Of a stretch of DNA of 43,577 nt, positions 24,897 to 32,427 are shown one piece after another (position 1 is the first letter of the stretch; each line of letters opens with the position of its first letter). Both the position numbers and the translations under genes were made by a program. Source of the DNA: a virus. The notes under the pieces were generated by a model, which saw only the letters and a program-made list of their open reading frames with translations, was not told where the DNA came from and made no database searches. Location of the stretch: positions 1 to 43,577 of IMG/VR virus record IMGVR_UViG_3300018476_000019; one strand, written 5' to 3'.

Positions 24897-25309
24897 GCGG
24901 ACCGATCCGGATCGCATCGACAGTGGTCAAGCCGCAGCGGCATCTGAAGCGAGATGCTGCGCTGGTGCCGACGTTCCCGGTGGTGTTTCAGTTTCCGGGC
25001 TCACCGACGTGGCGCGTCAACGTGCCGATGGTGGACTCGGTCGAGATCGACTTCGTCGGATCGCGTGGCTTCTGCGAAGCGGCGGCAACCGCCGATGCGC
25101 AATTCCAGATCAGGCGGATCGACGCGATGGGCAAGATGACTGTGATCGGCATCGCGGTCTTCAAGGCGACGCAGCTATTCCACGTCATGTTCTCCGGCTA
25201 CGTGACGGCGATACTCGATCCGGGCGATCTTCTTCAGGTGATTGCACCTAGCGTGGCCGATGCTACGCTGGCGCACGTCAGCATCACGATGCGAGCGGTG
25301 AGGATTTAA
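24893..25309 (+). CDS. Stand-alone fibre-tip-type beta domain protein
   Basis: A 138-residue protein starting in an ATGA overlap with the repeat fibre. The sequence (RVNVPMVDSVEIDFVGSRGFCEAAATADAQFQIRR ... VIGIAVFKATQLFHVMFSGYVTAILDPGDLLQVIAPSVADATLAHVSITMRA) matches, from memory, a jelly-roll-like domain often fused to the C-terminus of alphaproteobacterial phage fibres. Here it is a separate gene. The GDLLQVIAPSVADATLAHVSIT stretch is the most characteristic part. A fibre tip, cap or carbohydrate-binding subunit is the likely role; no catalytic residues are evident. Confidence 0.75.
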   Translation: MSGPIRIASTVVKPQRHLKRDAALVPTFPVVFQFPGSPTWRVNVPMVDSVEIDFVGSRGFCEAAATADAQFQIRRIDAMGKMTVIGIAVFKATQLFHVMFSGYVTAILDPGDLLQVIAPSVADATLAHVSITMRAVRI

Positions 25310-25311
25310 TA

Positions 25312-27639
25312 ATGGCGGTACTCAATTTCCCCAACGCACCAGTTTACGGCGACGTCTACAGCAAGTGGACGTGGGACGGAGCGCGCTGGACCTGCGGTCA
25401 ACTTCCACCGCCGCCTGCTCCAGAGTGGGTGCCGCAGGACGCGGTGTTCTACATCGACTTCGTCGGCGGCACGCCGCAAGGTCGCGGGTGGGATGGCTGG
25501 AAAGTTCTCGATGCCGCTGGCATTGGCGAGGTGCTCGGCACCGATCCGGTCAGCGATCTCTACCAAGGCGGCAGTCGATACGATGCGAGCGGCATCGTGC
25601 CGCCCGGCGATCCGCTGATTCCTCCGGGCTATGATTACAAGCGCGTGTCGGACGGGCTCTATTCCGTCGCGATCATCGGCAAGATCAAGGAGATGCTGCA
25701 GACCACCGGCATGTCGGTCGTGATGCAGTGCCGGATGCAATCTGGCTACAGCGAATTCTACATGCCGTTCATCGACTCCACTGGCGAAGTCGCGATGGAG
25801 ATTTACGACACGGCGAACGGTGAGGTTGGCAGCGTTGTCGGCTCCAACGCAGCGACCGGCGCTTCCCTGTTCACGCTTCCGGATGTCTTCGATACGCCGA
25901 CCGTCGGCTTCCTGCCGAACCGCGTTGGCGTGACGCTGAAGCCGACGATCACTGGCGACACGGGCGACTTCGACTGCTGCGTCAACGGCAGCTACACGCC
26001 GCACTTCTCGTTCGACGGCACCGAATATCCATACGGTCCGCAGGATGCGCTGTACATCGACGGCATGATCATCGAGACCATCGCATTCTATAATCCGATG
26101 CCGTGGTCATTGCTGACGCCGCTGTGCATCCTTCCGCTTGATCCGATCATCGAGACGATCACGCCGACATCGGTCGCCGCTGACCCGACGGGCTTGGGCA
26201 CGTTCGATCTCACCGTGACCGGCAACTACTTCACAGCAGGCTCGGACATCTATCTTGATGGCGTACCAATCGCGACGTTCTACGGACATCGCAAGCTGGT
26301 GAGCGGCATCGACATTCCGATACCGACAGCCGCGAAGATGATCGCGGTCACCGTCGTGACGCCGGAAGGGCGCACCAGCGCGCTCGTCAATCTTGAGATC
26401 ACCGCTGCGGCAGCGCAGCCACCGACGGTCACCAGCATCAATCCAACGACGGCAGTGGTAGGGAGCGCAGCCTTCACGCTGACAGTGACCGGCACCAACT
26501 TCGCCTCGACCAGCGTCATCAACGCTGGCGGCGGTGATGTGCCGACGACATTCGTTAACGCCACAACGCTGACCGCAACCATCACGCCGCCACTGACGGC
26601 AGGCAACATTGTGGTCTACGTGCGCAACGCAGACGGCAGCGTCTCGTCGTCGTTCGAGATTGCGTTCACTGCTGCCGGTGCGGCGACGGCGAGCATCACG
26701 CGCATCGATCCGCGAGACAAGATCGCCAACGGCGGGACCTACACTCTCACGATCTACGGCACCGGCTTCACGGGCAGTGCCGTTTGCCAGTTCGATGGCG
26801 TCGATGTCGCGCATAACACGGCGTTCGTCACGCCAACGATGATCAGATACGGGCTCGTCGCTCCGCCCACCGGCACGGTCGGCATCCACACCATCACCGT
26901 CAAGAATGGCGACGGCACGATTGCGGAGGGCAGCGGAACGCTTGAGTGGGTCTCAAGTACAACTGGTCCGTCGTGGGCGAGGGGCTCTGATGTCTTCATC
27001 GACTTCGTCGATCCCGGTCGCATCTGGAATGTCAGCAGTCTGGGTGGTGAGAACGAGATCGGCTACGCGGTCAACAACGACGCGGAGTCGACCACGTATC
27101 TGGGCGGAAACAATTCCGGGTTCGACACGGCTGGGTGCACGTGGGTGGGCTACGACTACTCCGCCCTTGGAGGAACGTATCCGCTCATCCCGGCGTACCT
27201 TGGCACGATTGAGATGATGATGCTGTCCAGTGGATCGTTGATCATCACCGCGCGAACGGAGGTTGGTGCGATTGAGCAGAAGATCGCGCTCACGACAGCG
27301 GACGCCGCCAACGTCATCGAAGTCTTTCAGCAGGGCGCTGATCTGGTTGCTACATCGAAGACCGGAGGGCTGAACGTCTCTCTGCCAGCCTCACTGACAG
27401 TGCCGACTGAGGGAGCGCCAGCCCGCAACCGCTTCGGCTTCACGTATGAAACCGGGGTCATCGGCATCGCAGCGAACGGCACGTTCAGCACCACCGCTGC
27501 GCTCGACGACACCATGAGACCACCGGCAAATCCGTTTGCTGCCCTCGTTCATCAGGGGTGCAGCATCGAGAGCGTCGAGCACCATTTCCCAGCGCTGCCG
27601 ATTGCGGACTTGCTGGCGAAGACGGCGATTGAAGTGTAG
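25312..27639 (+). CDS. Fibre/adhesin with IPT/TIG domains between two related beta domains
   Basis: A 775-residue protein starting two bases after the previous stop (AGGATTTAATA before the ATG). Residues 1-27 are the shared module MAVLNFPNAPVYGDVY...WTWDGARW. Residues 42-270 form a lectin-like beta domain (FYIDFVGG ... NRVGVTLKPTITGD). Residues 280-545 contain three IPT/TIG immunoglobulin-like repeats, each with a phrase such as VTSINPTTAVVGSAAFTLTVTGTNF. Residues 555-775 repeat the first beta domain in diverged form (DVFIDFVDPG ... NRFGFTYETGVIG). IPT domains are common in surface adhesins. Probable role: host-surface binding on the baseplate or tail. It ends with TAG. Confidence 0.82.
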   Translation: MAVLNFPNAPVYGDVYSKWTWDGARWTCGQLPPPPAPEWVPQDAVFYIDFVGGTPQGRGWDGWKVLDAAGIGEVLGTDPVSDLYQGGSRYDASGIVPPGDPLIPPGYDYKRVSDGLYSVAIIGKIKEMLQTTGMSVVMQCRMQSGYSEFYMPFIDSTGEVAMEIYDTANGEVGSVVGSNAATGASLFTLPDVFDTPTVGFLPNRVGVTLKPTITGDTGDFDCCVNGSYTPHFSFDGTEYPYGPQDALYIDGMIIETIAFYNPMPWSLLTPLCILPLDPIIETITPTSVAADPTGLGTFDLTVTGNYFTAGSDIYLDGVPIATFYGHRKLVSGIDIPIPTAAKMIAVTVVTPEGRTSALVNLEITAAAAQPPTVTSINPTTAVVGSAAFTLTVTGTNFASTSVINAGGGDVPTTFVNATTLTATITPPLTAGNIVVYVRNADGSVSSSFEIAFTAAGAATASITRIDPRDKIANGGTYTLTIYGTGFTGSAVCQFDGVDVAHNTAFVTPTMIRYGLVAPPTGTVGIHTITVKNGDGTIAEGSGTLEWVSSTTGPSWARGSDVFIDFVDPGRIWNVSSLGGENEIGYAVNNDAESTTYLGGNNSGFDTAGCTWVGYDYSALGGTYPLIPAYLGTIEMMMLSSGSLIITARTEVGAIEQKIALTTADAANVIEVFQQGADLVATSKTGGLNVSLPASLTVPTEGAPARNRFGFTYETGVIGIAANGTFSTTAALDDTMRPPANPFAALVHQGCSIESVEHHFPALPIADLLAKTAIEV

Positions 27640-27643
27640 GCAA

Positions 27644-27668
27644 GCGAAGACGCATGGTGCGTTCTCGC
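27644..27668 (+). other. Imperfect hairpin after the IPT fibre gene
   Basis: GCGA-AG-ACGCA-TGG-TGCGT-TC-TCGC can pair as a 4-bp and a 5-bp stem separated by a 2x2 internal loop. It begins five bases after the fibre stop codon and no T-run follows. It may be an RNA-processing or stabilising element; weak. Confidence 0.35.
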
Positions 27669-27684
27669 AATGGAGGAGAAGTAA

Positions 27685-27945
27685 ATGGATCGAGCACAAC
27701 AGCTAAGCCAGAAGGTCGAGCGGGAAGTTCGCCAGCAACTCGGCGACCTGATGATGCAGACCATCGTGCTCAAGAGCATGCTGGAGATGCAGGGCGGTGA
27801 GCAGCAGCCAGCGCCGCCGCCGCAGCCGAAGCAGCCAGTCACGCCGCCGCCGGAGCCGGAGCCGAAGGAGACTGAAACTCCGCCGGAGCATGCCGCTTCG
27901 GTCTCGCGCGGCAATGGCAAGGCAAACGGGCAGCTTAGCCGATGA
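27685..27945 (+). CDS. Small helical, proline-rich hypothetical protein
   Basis: An 86-residue protein with a strong ribosome binding site (GGAGGAG). Residues 1-38, VEREVRQQLGDLMMQTIVLKSMLEMQ, form a helix or coiled coil. Residues 40-75 are a Pro/Glu/Gln linker (PPPQPKQPVTPPPEPEPKE). A short coil plus disordered tail is typical of small phage assembly factors, but no family is recognised. It starts a group of three small genes ahead of the prohead protease. Confidence 0.7.
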   Translation: MDRAQQLSQKVEREVRQQLGDLMMQTIVLKSMLEMQGGEQQPAPPPQPKQPVTPPPEPEPKETETPPEHAASVSRGNGKANGQLSR

Positions 27946-28358
27946 CCGTAACAACCAGCGTCGATGCGACGTGGCGCGTGGGGCGTGTCGAGATCGACAC
28001 GCCTCACGACAAGCCCGGCACCGTGAAGGGTGTCGGGGAGGTGGTGATCGCGCAGCCAGCCGGTGGCGCACGGAGTGCTGGTCTCATCACGTTCGGCGCG
28101 ATCCCCGGCGACAGCGTCACGCGCAAGATCGACGACGTGATGGGCGACACGGTCGAGATGGCTGGCGGCACGACTGTCAGTTGGCTGACCGTGATGGAAG
28201 CGATCCCGCTGTTCATTGAGAAGTGGCGCACCGAAGACATTCAGAATCCTCCGGAGCGCATGATCCCAGAGAAGCCACCTGAACCGACTCACGTGCCGGA
28301 CTTCAGGGACCTGCCGATCATCGGCAAAGGCGAACTGCCGCCACCGAAGGCGATGTGA
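27942..28358 (+). CDS. Hypothetical protein
   Basis: A 138-residue protein in ATGA overlap with the previous gene. The first 65 residues are beta-rich (SVDATWRVGRVEIDTPHDKPGTVKGVGEVVIA). Next comes MMGDTVEMAGGTTVSWLTVMEAIPLFIEKW-type helical sequence, then a Pro-rich tail (PPERMIPEKPPEPTHVPDF). No membrane helix and no recognised motif. Unknown function. Confidence 0.65.
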   Translation: MTVTTSVDATWRVGRVEIDTPHDKPGTVKGVGEVVIAQPAGGARSAGLITFGAIPGDSVTRKIDDVMGDTVEMAGGTTVSWLTVMEAIPLFIEKWRTEDIQNPPERMIPEKPPEPTHVPDFRDLPIIGKGELPPPKAM

Positions 28359-28370
28359 CCGGAGATTGAA

Positions 28371-28787
28371 GTGGAGCAAGGTCAGCCAACAGGAATACTG
28401 GAGCGGGCGTTCGGCGTCATCAGATCGATGAGCCTGACGAACATCCTGATGCTGTTGCTGACCGTGCTGATCGCGGTCCCGGCTTACTTCGCCTACAAGT
28501 TCATGACCGACATTGCGTTCAGGCGAGAGTTCATGTCGTCGGCGATCATCCTCGATGCGCACGCGCCGTGCATCGTGCTCGAAGGTCACCGCTATGGCGC
28601 GCAGGCGCGGCACAGCGTGTTCATCGTGTACGGTCTCGACGGTCGCAACGAGAAGCTGCTTGGGCTGCGTGCGCCAGCGGAGTTGAGTCATCCTGAACTG
28701 ACGGAAATGTGCAACCGCGTTACGCAGTTGGCTGACGAGATCAAAGAGTTCAGGCGCAAGGAAGAACTTGATAAGAAGGACAAGTAG
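28371..28787 (+). CDS. Single-pass membrane protein
   Basis: A 138-residue protein starting at GTG with GGAG seven bases upstream. Residues 22-46 (LTNILMLLLTVLIAVPAYFAYKF) form one transmembrane helix. The following domain (AIILDAHAPCIVLEGHRYGAQARHSVFIVYGLDG) is a small beta domain, and the tail ends in a charged helix (DEIKEFRRKEELDKKDK). One helix near the N-terminus with a larger C-terminal domain is unlike a classical holin. It could be an envelope accessory or superinfection factor; unproven. The stop is TAG. Confidence 0.75.
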   Translation: MEQGQPTGILERAFGVIRSMSLTNILMLLLTVLIAVPAYFAYKFMTDIAFRREFMSSAIILDAHAPCIVLEGHRYGAQARHSVFIVYGLDGRNEKLLGLRAPAELSHPELTEMCNRVTQLADEIKEFRRKEELDKKDK

Positions 28788-28788
28788 C

Positions 28789-29979
28789 ATGCCCGATTTC
28801 ACCGAGACGTTTGCGCTAGACTCCAAGATGTTCAAGGACGACAACGGTCTGCGTGAGACCGGCGACGGCTACATGATCTGCCGCCCGCGCATCGCGCGCA
28901 CCGGCATCCAGATTTATCAGGGCGCTGAAGTCGGCAGGCCCGATCTCAAGACGGTCCGCGTCTATCGCCCAGAGAGCGAAGTCTTCTCCGCTGATGCGAT
29001 GTCGTCACTGGCGCACAAGCCGGTCACCGTCGAGCATCCGTCCGAACCAGTCACCGCGAAGAACTGGCGCAAGTACGCCGTCGGTCGTCTCGACGACGAG
29101 ATCGTGCGCGATGGAGAGTTCATCCGAGTGCCGCTGATCCTGATGGATGCTGAAGCCATCGAAGTGGTGAAGGGCGGCAAGTCGCAGTTGTCGGTCGGCT
29201 ATAGCGCGCAGCTACAGTGGGCCGACGGTGTGACCAAAGACGGTGAGAAGTACGATGTCACGCAAACAGCGATACGTGCCAACCACGTTGCGATCACCCA
29301 TACCGCACGAGGTGGACCCAAGTTGCGTATGGGCGACAATGATGAACATCAAAGGAGAAAGACAATGGCTACCAGAACCATTCAAGTGGACGGCATCTCG
29401 GTTGAAATGGAAGAGCGCGACGTGCAGGTCGTGGAGCGGCGTATCGCCAATCTTCAGGCTGAGGTTGCCTCCGCACAGGCAGCACTAGCAACTGCGCAGA
29501 CCACCGCGCAGAACGACGTCGCCACTGCGCGGACCGAGACCGCGAATGCGAAGGCGGAAGTGCAGACCAAGCTCGCCGAGATCGCGACGCTGCAGAAGCA
29601 GCTTGGCGATGCGAAGCTGACGCCTGCGGCTCTCGACAAGATGGTCTCGGATCGCGTTGCCACCGTGCAGCGCGCGAAGTCGATCATCGGCGACGCGCTC
29701 ATCGTCGAGGGCAAGACCGATGCCGACATGCGTCGTCAGGTGGTCTCCGCCAAGATGGGCGACACCGCCAAGGACTGGAGCGACGACATGATCAACGCGT
29801 CGTTCAATACGCTCGCGGTTCTCCCTGACAGCGGCGGCGGTCACAACGGTCTCACTCACGTCATCAACGTGATGCGCAACAACGACAGCAGCGGCCTCGA
29901 TCCTCGCGCGAAGGCCTACAGCGAGTACGACGAGAACATCCAGAATCGCTGGAAGACTGCGGGCAGGCAGAAGGCGTAA
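28789..29979 (+). CDS. Prohead protease (DUF2213) fused to scaffold
   Basis: A 396-residue protein. The ATG at 28789 follows the previous stop by one base. Residues 1-185 match DUF2213: GIQIYQGAEVG, VRVYRPESEVFSADAMSSLAHKPVTVEHP, NWRKYAVGRL, VRDGEFIRVPLILMDAEAIE and IRANHVAITHTARGGPKLRMGDN. This family supplies the capsid maturation protease in many myophages with DUF2184 coats. H in VEHP, S in QLSVGYS and H in RANHVA are candidate catalytic residues. Residues 193-396 are a scaffold-like region with an Ala/Gln/Thr-rich coiled coil. A strong internal start (29365) would also make the scaffold alone, as in lambda C/Nu3. Confidence 0.85.
   Translation: MPDFTETFALDSKMFKDDNGLRETGDGYMICRPRIARTGIQIYQGAEVGRPDLKTVRVYRPESEVFSADAMSSLAHKPVTVEHPSEPVTAKNWRKYAVGRLDDEIVRDGEFIRVPLILMDAEAIEVVKGGKSQLSVGYSAQLQWADGVTKDGEKYDVTQTAIRANHVAITHTARGGPKLRMGDNDEHQRRKTMATRTIQVDGISVEMEERDVQVVERRIANLQAEVASAQAALATAQTTAQNDVATARTETANAKAEVQTKLAEIATLQKQLGDAKLTPAALDKMVSDRVATVQRAKSIIGDALIVEGKTDADMRRQVVSAKMGDTAKDWSDDMINASFNTLAVLPDSGGGHNGLTHVINVMRNNDSSGLDPRAKAYSEYDENIQNRWKTAGRQKA
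29365..29979 (+). CDS. Nested in-frame scaffold protein
   Basis: Inside the protease gene, in the same frame, AAAGGAG lies seven bases before ATG 29365, the best ribosome binding site in that gene. The 204-residue product MATRTIQVDGISVEMEERDVQVVERRIANLQAEVASAQ begins exactly where the protease domain ends. It has a long coiled coil (about residues 20-85), then a helical C-terminal domain that would bind the coat protein. The arrangement parallels lambda C/Nu3, with separate scaffold and protease-scaffold forms. The site is seen in the sequence; its use is inferred. Confidence 0.7.
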   Translation: MATRTIQVDGISVEMEERDVQVVERRIANLQAEVASAQAALATAQTTAQNDVATARTETANAKAEVQTKLAEIATLQKQLGDAKLTPAALDKMVSDRVATVQRAKSIIGDALIVEGKTDADMRRQVVSAKMGDTAKDWSDDMINASFNTLAVLPDSGGGHNGLTHVINVMRNNDSSGLDPRAKAYSEYDENIQNRWKTAGRQKA

Positions 29980-29989
29980 CAACGCCTTC
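29970..29989 (+). other. Hairpin over the stop codon of the scaffold gene
   Basis: GAAGGCGT-AACA-ACGCCTTC gives a perfect 8-bp stem with a four-base loop; the TAA stop lies in it. No T-run follows. It probably protects or sets the relative level of the downstream decoration and coat mRNAs rather than ending transcription. Confidence 0.5.
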
Positions 29990-30030
29990 ACCTTCCGCTC
30001 CATCAATTCAATTCAACAGGAGTTACGACA

Positions 30031-30639
30031 ATGGCAGAACATCAAGCGAACCAGACTGCTCCCGCTGCGCCTCCGCGTGCAGCGACCGGGCATCCCGGTG
30101 ACACGAGAGTCGGCGACGCGAAGTTGCCGCAGACGAAGGCTGGCGCTGAAGGGCAACTCGCTCCTTCCACGCGCGTGGTTCAGTCGGAGTTTCCGGAGCA
30201 CATGAAGGCTGGCCTTCCGGGCATGATCAACCGGATGGTGGACTACAACTCGGTGACGCGTTCGGCGGAAGCCGATCCGATCCCGGCGTGCCGTGCCGTG
30301 AGCCAGTCGCTGCAGAGCGACATCGGCGCGGTGATGGGCGGACCGCTTGCGCAGTTCGTCGGCCTCACGATCCTCGATCCGACGCTGATCGTACCGCTCA
30401 CCGTGAGCGGCACTCCGATTGACGCCTATCCGCCCTACTCGAACATGGGCGTGCTGTCGAAGGGCGAGATGTTCGCCATCGCCGATGTGCCGACCACCTC
30501 TGGTGATCCGCTCTACTACGAGGCGCTCACCGGCATTCTCAAGAATCTTGCCGGGATCGGTCCGGTCCCCGGCGCAAGCTGGAAGTACACGCGCGGCGCT
30601 GGCGAACTCAACGTCGTCAAGCTGGGCATCCAGACCTAA
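30031..30639 (+). CDS. Putative capsid decoration/cement protein
   Basis: A 202-residue protein with ACAGGAG upstream. The first 50 residues are Pro/Ala/Gln-rich and likely flexible. The remainder (INRMVDYNSVTRSAEADPIPACRAVSQ ... FVGLTILDPTLI ... MGVLSKGEMFAIADVPTTSGDPLYYEALTGIL ... PGASWKYTRGAGELNVVKLGI) resembles the trimeric decoration-like structural proteins placed between protease and coat genes in phages with DUF2184 coats. It would stabilise the expanded capsid. The family match is from memory; position strongly supports it. Confidence 0.75.
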   Translation: MAEHQANQTAPAAPPRAATGHPGDTRVGDAKLPQTKAGAEGQLAPSTRVVQSEFPEHMKAGLPGMINRMVDYNSVTRSAEADPIPACRAVSQSLQSDIGAVMGGPLAQFVGLTILDPTLIVPLTVSGTPIDAYPPYSNMGVLSKGEMFAIADVPTTSGDPLYYEALTGILKNLAGIGPVPGASWKYTRGAGELNVVKLGIQT

Positions 30640-30695
30640 AGCGTCTTCTTCGACGTTCCACCCTTTCATAGACTTCAACCGTCAAGGAGGCGGAG

Positions 30696-31652
30696 ATGAA
30701 CTTCAACATGTTTACGAGAGACGCGCAGCAAAGCGCGTACAACTTCGTGGTCAATCAGACGTCCGCGATTGAGACGCAGGTTGTTAAGATACAATATCCG
30801 GAAGTGCAGTATCCGGACCTTGTGCCGGTGGACACCACCACCGGCAACGAGTGGGTTAAATCGATCACGTACTACTCACAGGATATGGTGGGTGCTGCGG
30901 ATTGGTTTCACCACACTGCACTCGACGTGCCGCTGGCCGAACTGACCCGCGACAAGTTCGAGCGCGGGATCGAGATGGCAGCGATTGGTTATCGCTACAC
31001 TCTCGAAGAGGTTGCCACGGCAATGAACACGCCGGGCCTCAACCTCACCGCAGACAAGGCGGTCGCTTGCCGTCGTGCCTACGAAGAGTTCGTTGACAAC
31101 ATCGCATTGCGCGGTGCGCCAGCGAAGAACATGCAAGGCCTGATCAACTCGACGCAGGTCGCTGCAACGACACTGCCTGCTGACGGCGCAACAGGCGGCA
31201 CCGAGTTCGCGGACAAGACCAACGAGCAGGTCATCCGCGACATCAACAGCGCGATGATGGGAATCGCGCAGGGCACCAACTGGCTCTACTACGCCGACAC
31301 GGTGCTGCTCCCGCCTGCCGTGCTGCTCGGTCTCGCCGGTCGCGTGATCCAGTACACGAACGTCACACTGCTTGAATGGATCAAGCAGTACAACGTCCTG
31401 ACGGTTCAGACTGGCGCACCGATCACTCTCATGGGCGTTCGCGGTCTTGAGACCGCAGGCGTCGGAGGCATCTCGCGCATGGTGACCTATCGTCGCGATC
31501 CGCAGGTGCTGAAGATGTGGATTCCGATGGCGCATCACTTCCTGCCGGTCTGGCAGCGTGGGCCGTTGGTGTTCGACGTGCCCGGCATCTTCCGTCTCGG
31601 CGGAGTCGAGGTGCGCATGCCCGCAGCGATGCGGTACAGCGACGGCTGCTGA
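30696..31652 (+). CDS. Major capsid protein (DUF2184 type)
   Basis: A 318-residue HK97-fold-type coat protein with a very strong ribosome binding site (AAGGAGGCGGAG). Signature stretches are VKIQYPEVQYPDLVPVDTTTGNEWVKSITYYSQDMVGAADWFHH, then GYRYTLEEVATAMNTPGLNLTADKAVACRRAYEEFVDNIALRG and WLYYADTVLLPPAVLLGLAGR, as in the DUF2184 family. It forms the capsid shell. The protein lacks a long N-terminal delta domain, consistent with a separate scaffold. A hairpin covers the stop codon, as expected for a highly expressed gene. Confidence 0.9.
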   Translation: MNFNMFTRDAQQSAYNFVVNQTSAIETQVVKIQYPEVQYPDLVPVDTTTGNEWVKSITYYSQDMVGAADWFHHTALDVPLAELTRDKFERGIEMAAIGYRYTLEEVATAMNTPGLNLTADKAVACRRAYEEFVDNIALRGAPAKNMQGLINSTQVAATTLPADGATGGTEFADKTNEQVIRDINSAMMGIAQGTNWLYYADTVLLPPAVLLGLAGRVIQYTNVTLLEWIKQYNVLTVQTGAPITLMGVRGLETAGVGGISRMVTYRRDPQVLKMWIPMAHHFLPVWQRGPLVFDVPGIFRLGGVEVRMPAAMRYSDGC

Positions 31653-31665
31653 GTCCTCAGCAGCC
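31644..31665 (+). other. Perfect 10-bp hairpin at the end of the major capsid gene
   Basis: GGCTGCTGAG-TC-CTCAGCAGCC is a perfect inverted repeat with the capsid TGA stop inside the left arm. No T-run follows. Probably an mRNA 3'-end stabiliser, or a partial attenuator separating high coat expression from the neck genes. Confidence 0.6.
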
Positions 31666-31684
31666 CACAACATCAGGAGACTAC

Positions 31685-31960
31685 ATGGCTCACATCAAGA
31701 ACATCGGCAGACAGCCTATGGGCTTCTTCGACGACGCTGGAAACAACGTCGTCGTTCAGCGTGGGGCTGAAGCCGATATCCCCATGACCGAACCTTACTA
31801 CGCGAAGCTCGAAGCGATTCTCGCGAACTGCGATCCGAAGCCTTACGAGCTTACGGGTGGCGCTGGTGGGAAGCCGCCGAAGGAAGCGAAGAAGGATGAG
31901 CCAGCGAAGCACCAACCTCCGAAGGATGATCCTCCGAAGGCAGAAGCACGAAGGGGCTGA
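31685..31960 (+). CDS. Small protein with lysine/proline-rich tail
   Basis: A 91-residue protein with an AGGAG site. Residues 1-60 are a compact region (IKNIGRQPMGFFDDAGNNVVVQRGAEADIPM). Residues 60-91 are repeats of Lys/Pro/Glu (KPPKEAKKDEPAKHQPPKDDPPKAE), probably disordered. Similar small proteins follow coat genes in related phages. A head-completion accessory role is inferred only from position. Confidence 0.7.
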   Translation: MAHIKNIGRQPMGFFDDAGNNVVVQRGAEADIPMTEPYYAKLEAILANCDPKPYELTGGAGGKPPKEAKKDEPAKHQPPKDDPPKAEARRG

Positions 31961-31965
31961 GACCA

Positions 31966-32427
31966 ATGGCCATCGCAACCAACATGCCGCCGACTGTCGA
32001 GGAATTCCGGAAAGCGTTTCCGCAGTTCTCGACGGCGACCGATGACCAGATTCAAATGGCCATCGACACCGGCATGACGTGGATCGATGTCTGGTGGTTC
32101 TGGCCCGATATGAAGATGGCAGTGATGTATGCCGCCGCTCACTATCTCACGCTCAACGACAGGGCGACCGGCGGCATGATCACTGGCGGCGGCGGAACGG
32201 GCGGTGGCGGCAGCGTCACTGACCCGGACGTCGGATTGATCTGGGTCAAGAGCGTTCGCTTCCGTGATCGTTCAGTCACCTATGATCGCGTCGGCACCGA
32301 GTCCAGCGAGCAAGGTGGCAGCGGGCCGACGACGTCATCGGCTACCGACTTCTGGAAGTCTACGCCTTACGGGCAACTGTATCTTTCATTCTTGCGGCGC
32401 AATGCCCCACACGTGGCGGTGATCTGA
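31966..32427 (+). CDS. DUF4054-type head-tail connector
   Basis: A 153-residue protein beginning PTVEEFRKAFPQFSTATDDQIQMAIDTGMTWIDVWWF, then AVMYAAAHYLTL and SVRFRDRSVTYDR ... FWKSTPYGQLYLSFLRRNAPHVAVI: the usual DUF4054 pattern of an N-terminal helix pair and a C-terminal tail. This family is a gp6-like adaptor binding beneath the portal ring. It directly precedes other neck genes with a TGATG junction. Confidence 0.82.
   Translation: MAIATNMPPTVEEFRKAFPQFSTATDDQIQMAIDTGMTWIDVWWFWPDMKMAVMYAAAHYLTLNDRATGGMITGGGGTGGGGSVTDPDVGLIWVKSVRFRDRSVTYDRVGTESSEQGGSGPTTSSATDFWKSTPYGQLYLSFLRRNAPHVAVI

Noticed and set aside
19168-27639. Diversity-generating retroelement acting on the fibre genes
   Set aside because: No reverse transcriptase, no template repeat and no adenine-biased variable repeat was seen in the window; it could only be excluded fully with the rest of the genome.
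28371-28787. Holin
   Set aside because: Only one membrane helix with a larger folded C-terminal domain, and no endolysin or spanin genes beside it.
27644-31665. Intrinsic terminators at the hairpins after the fibre, scaffold and coat genes
   Set aside because: None is followed by a T-run; the downstream genes are in the same orientation with tight spacing.
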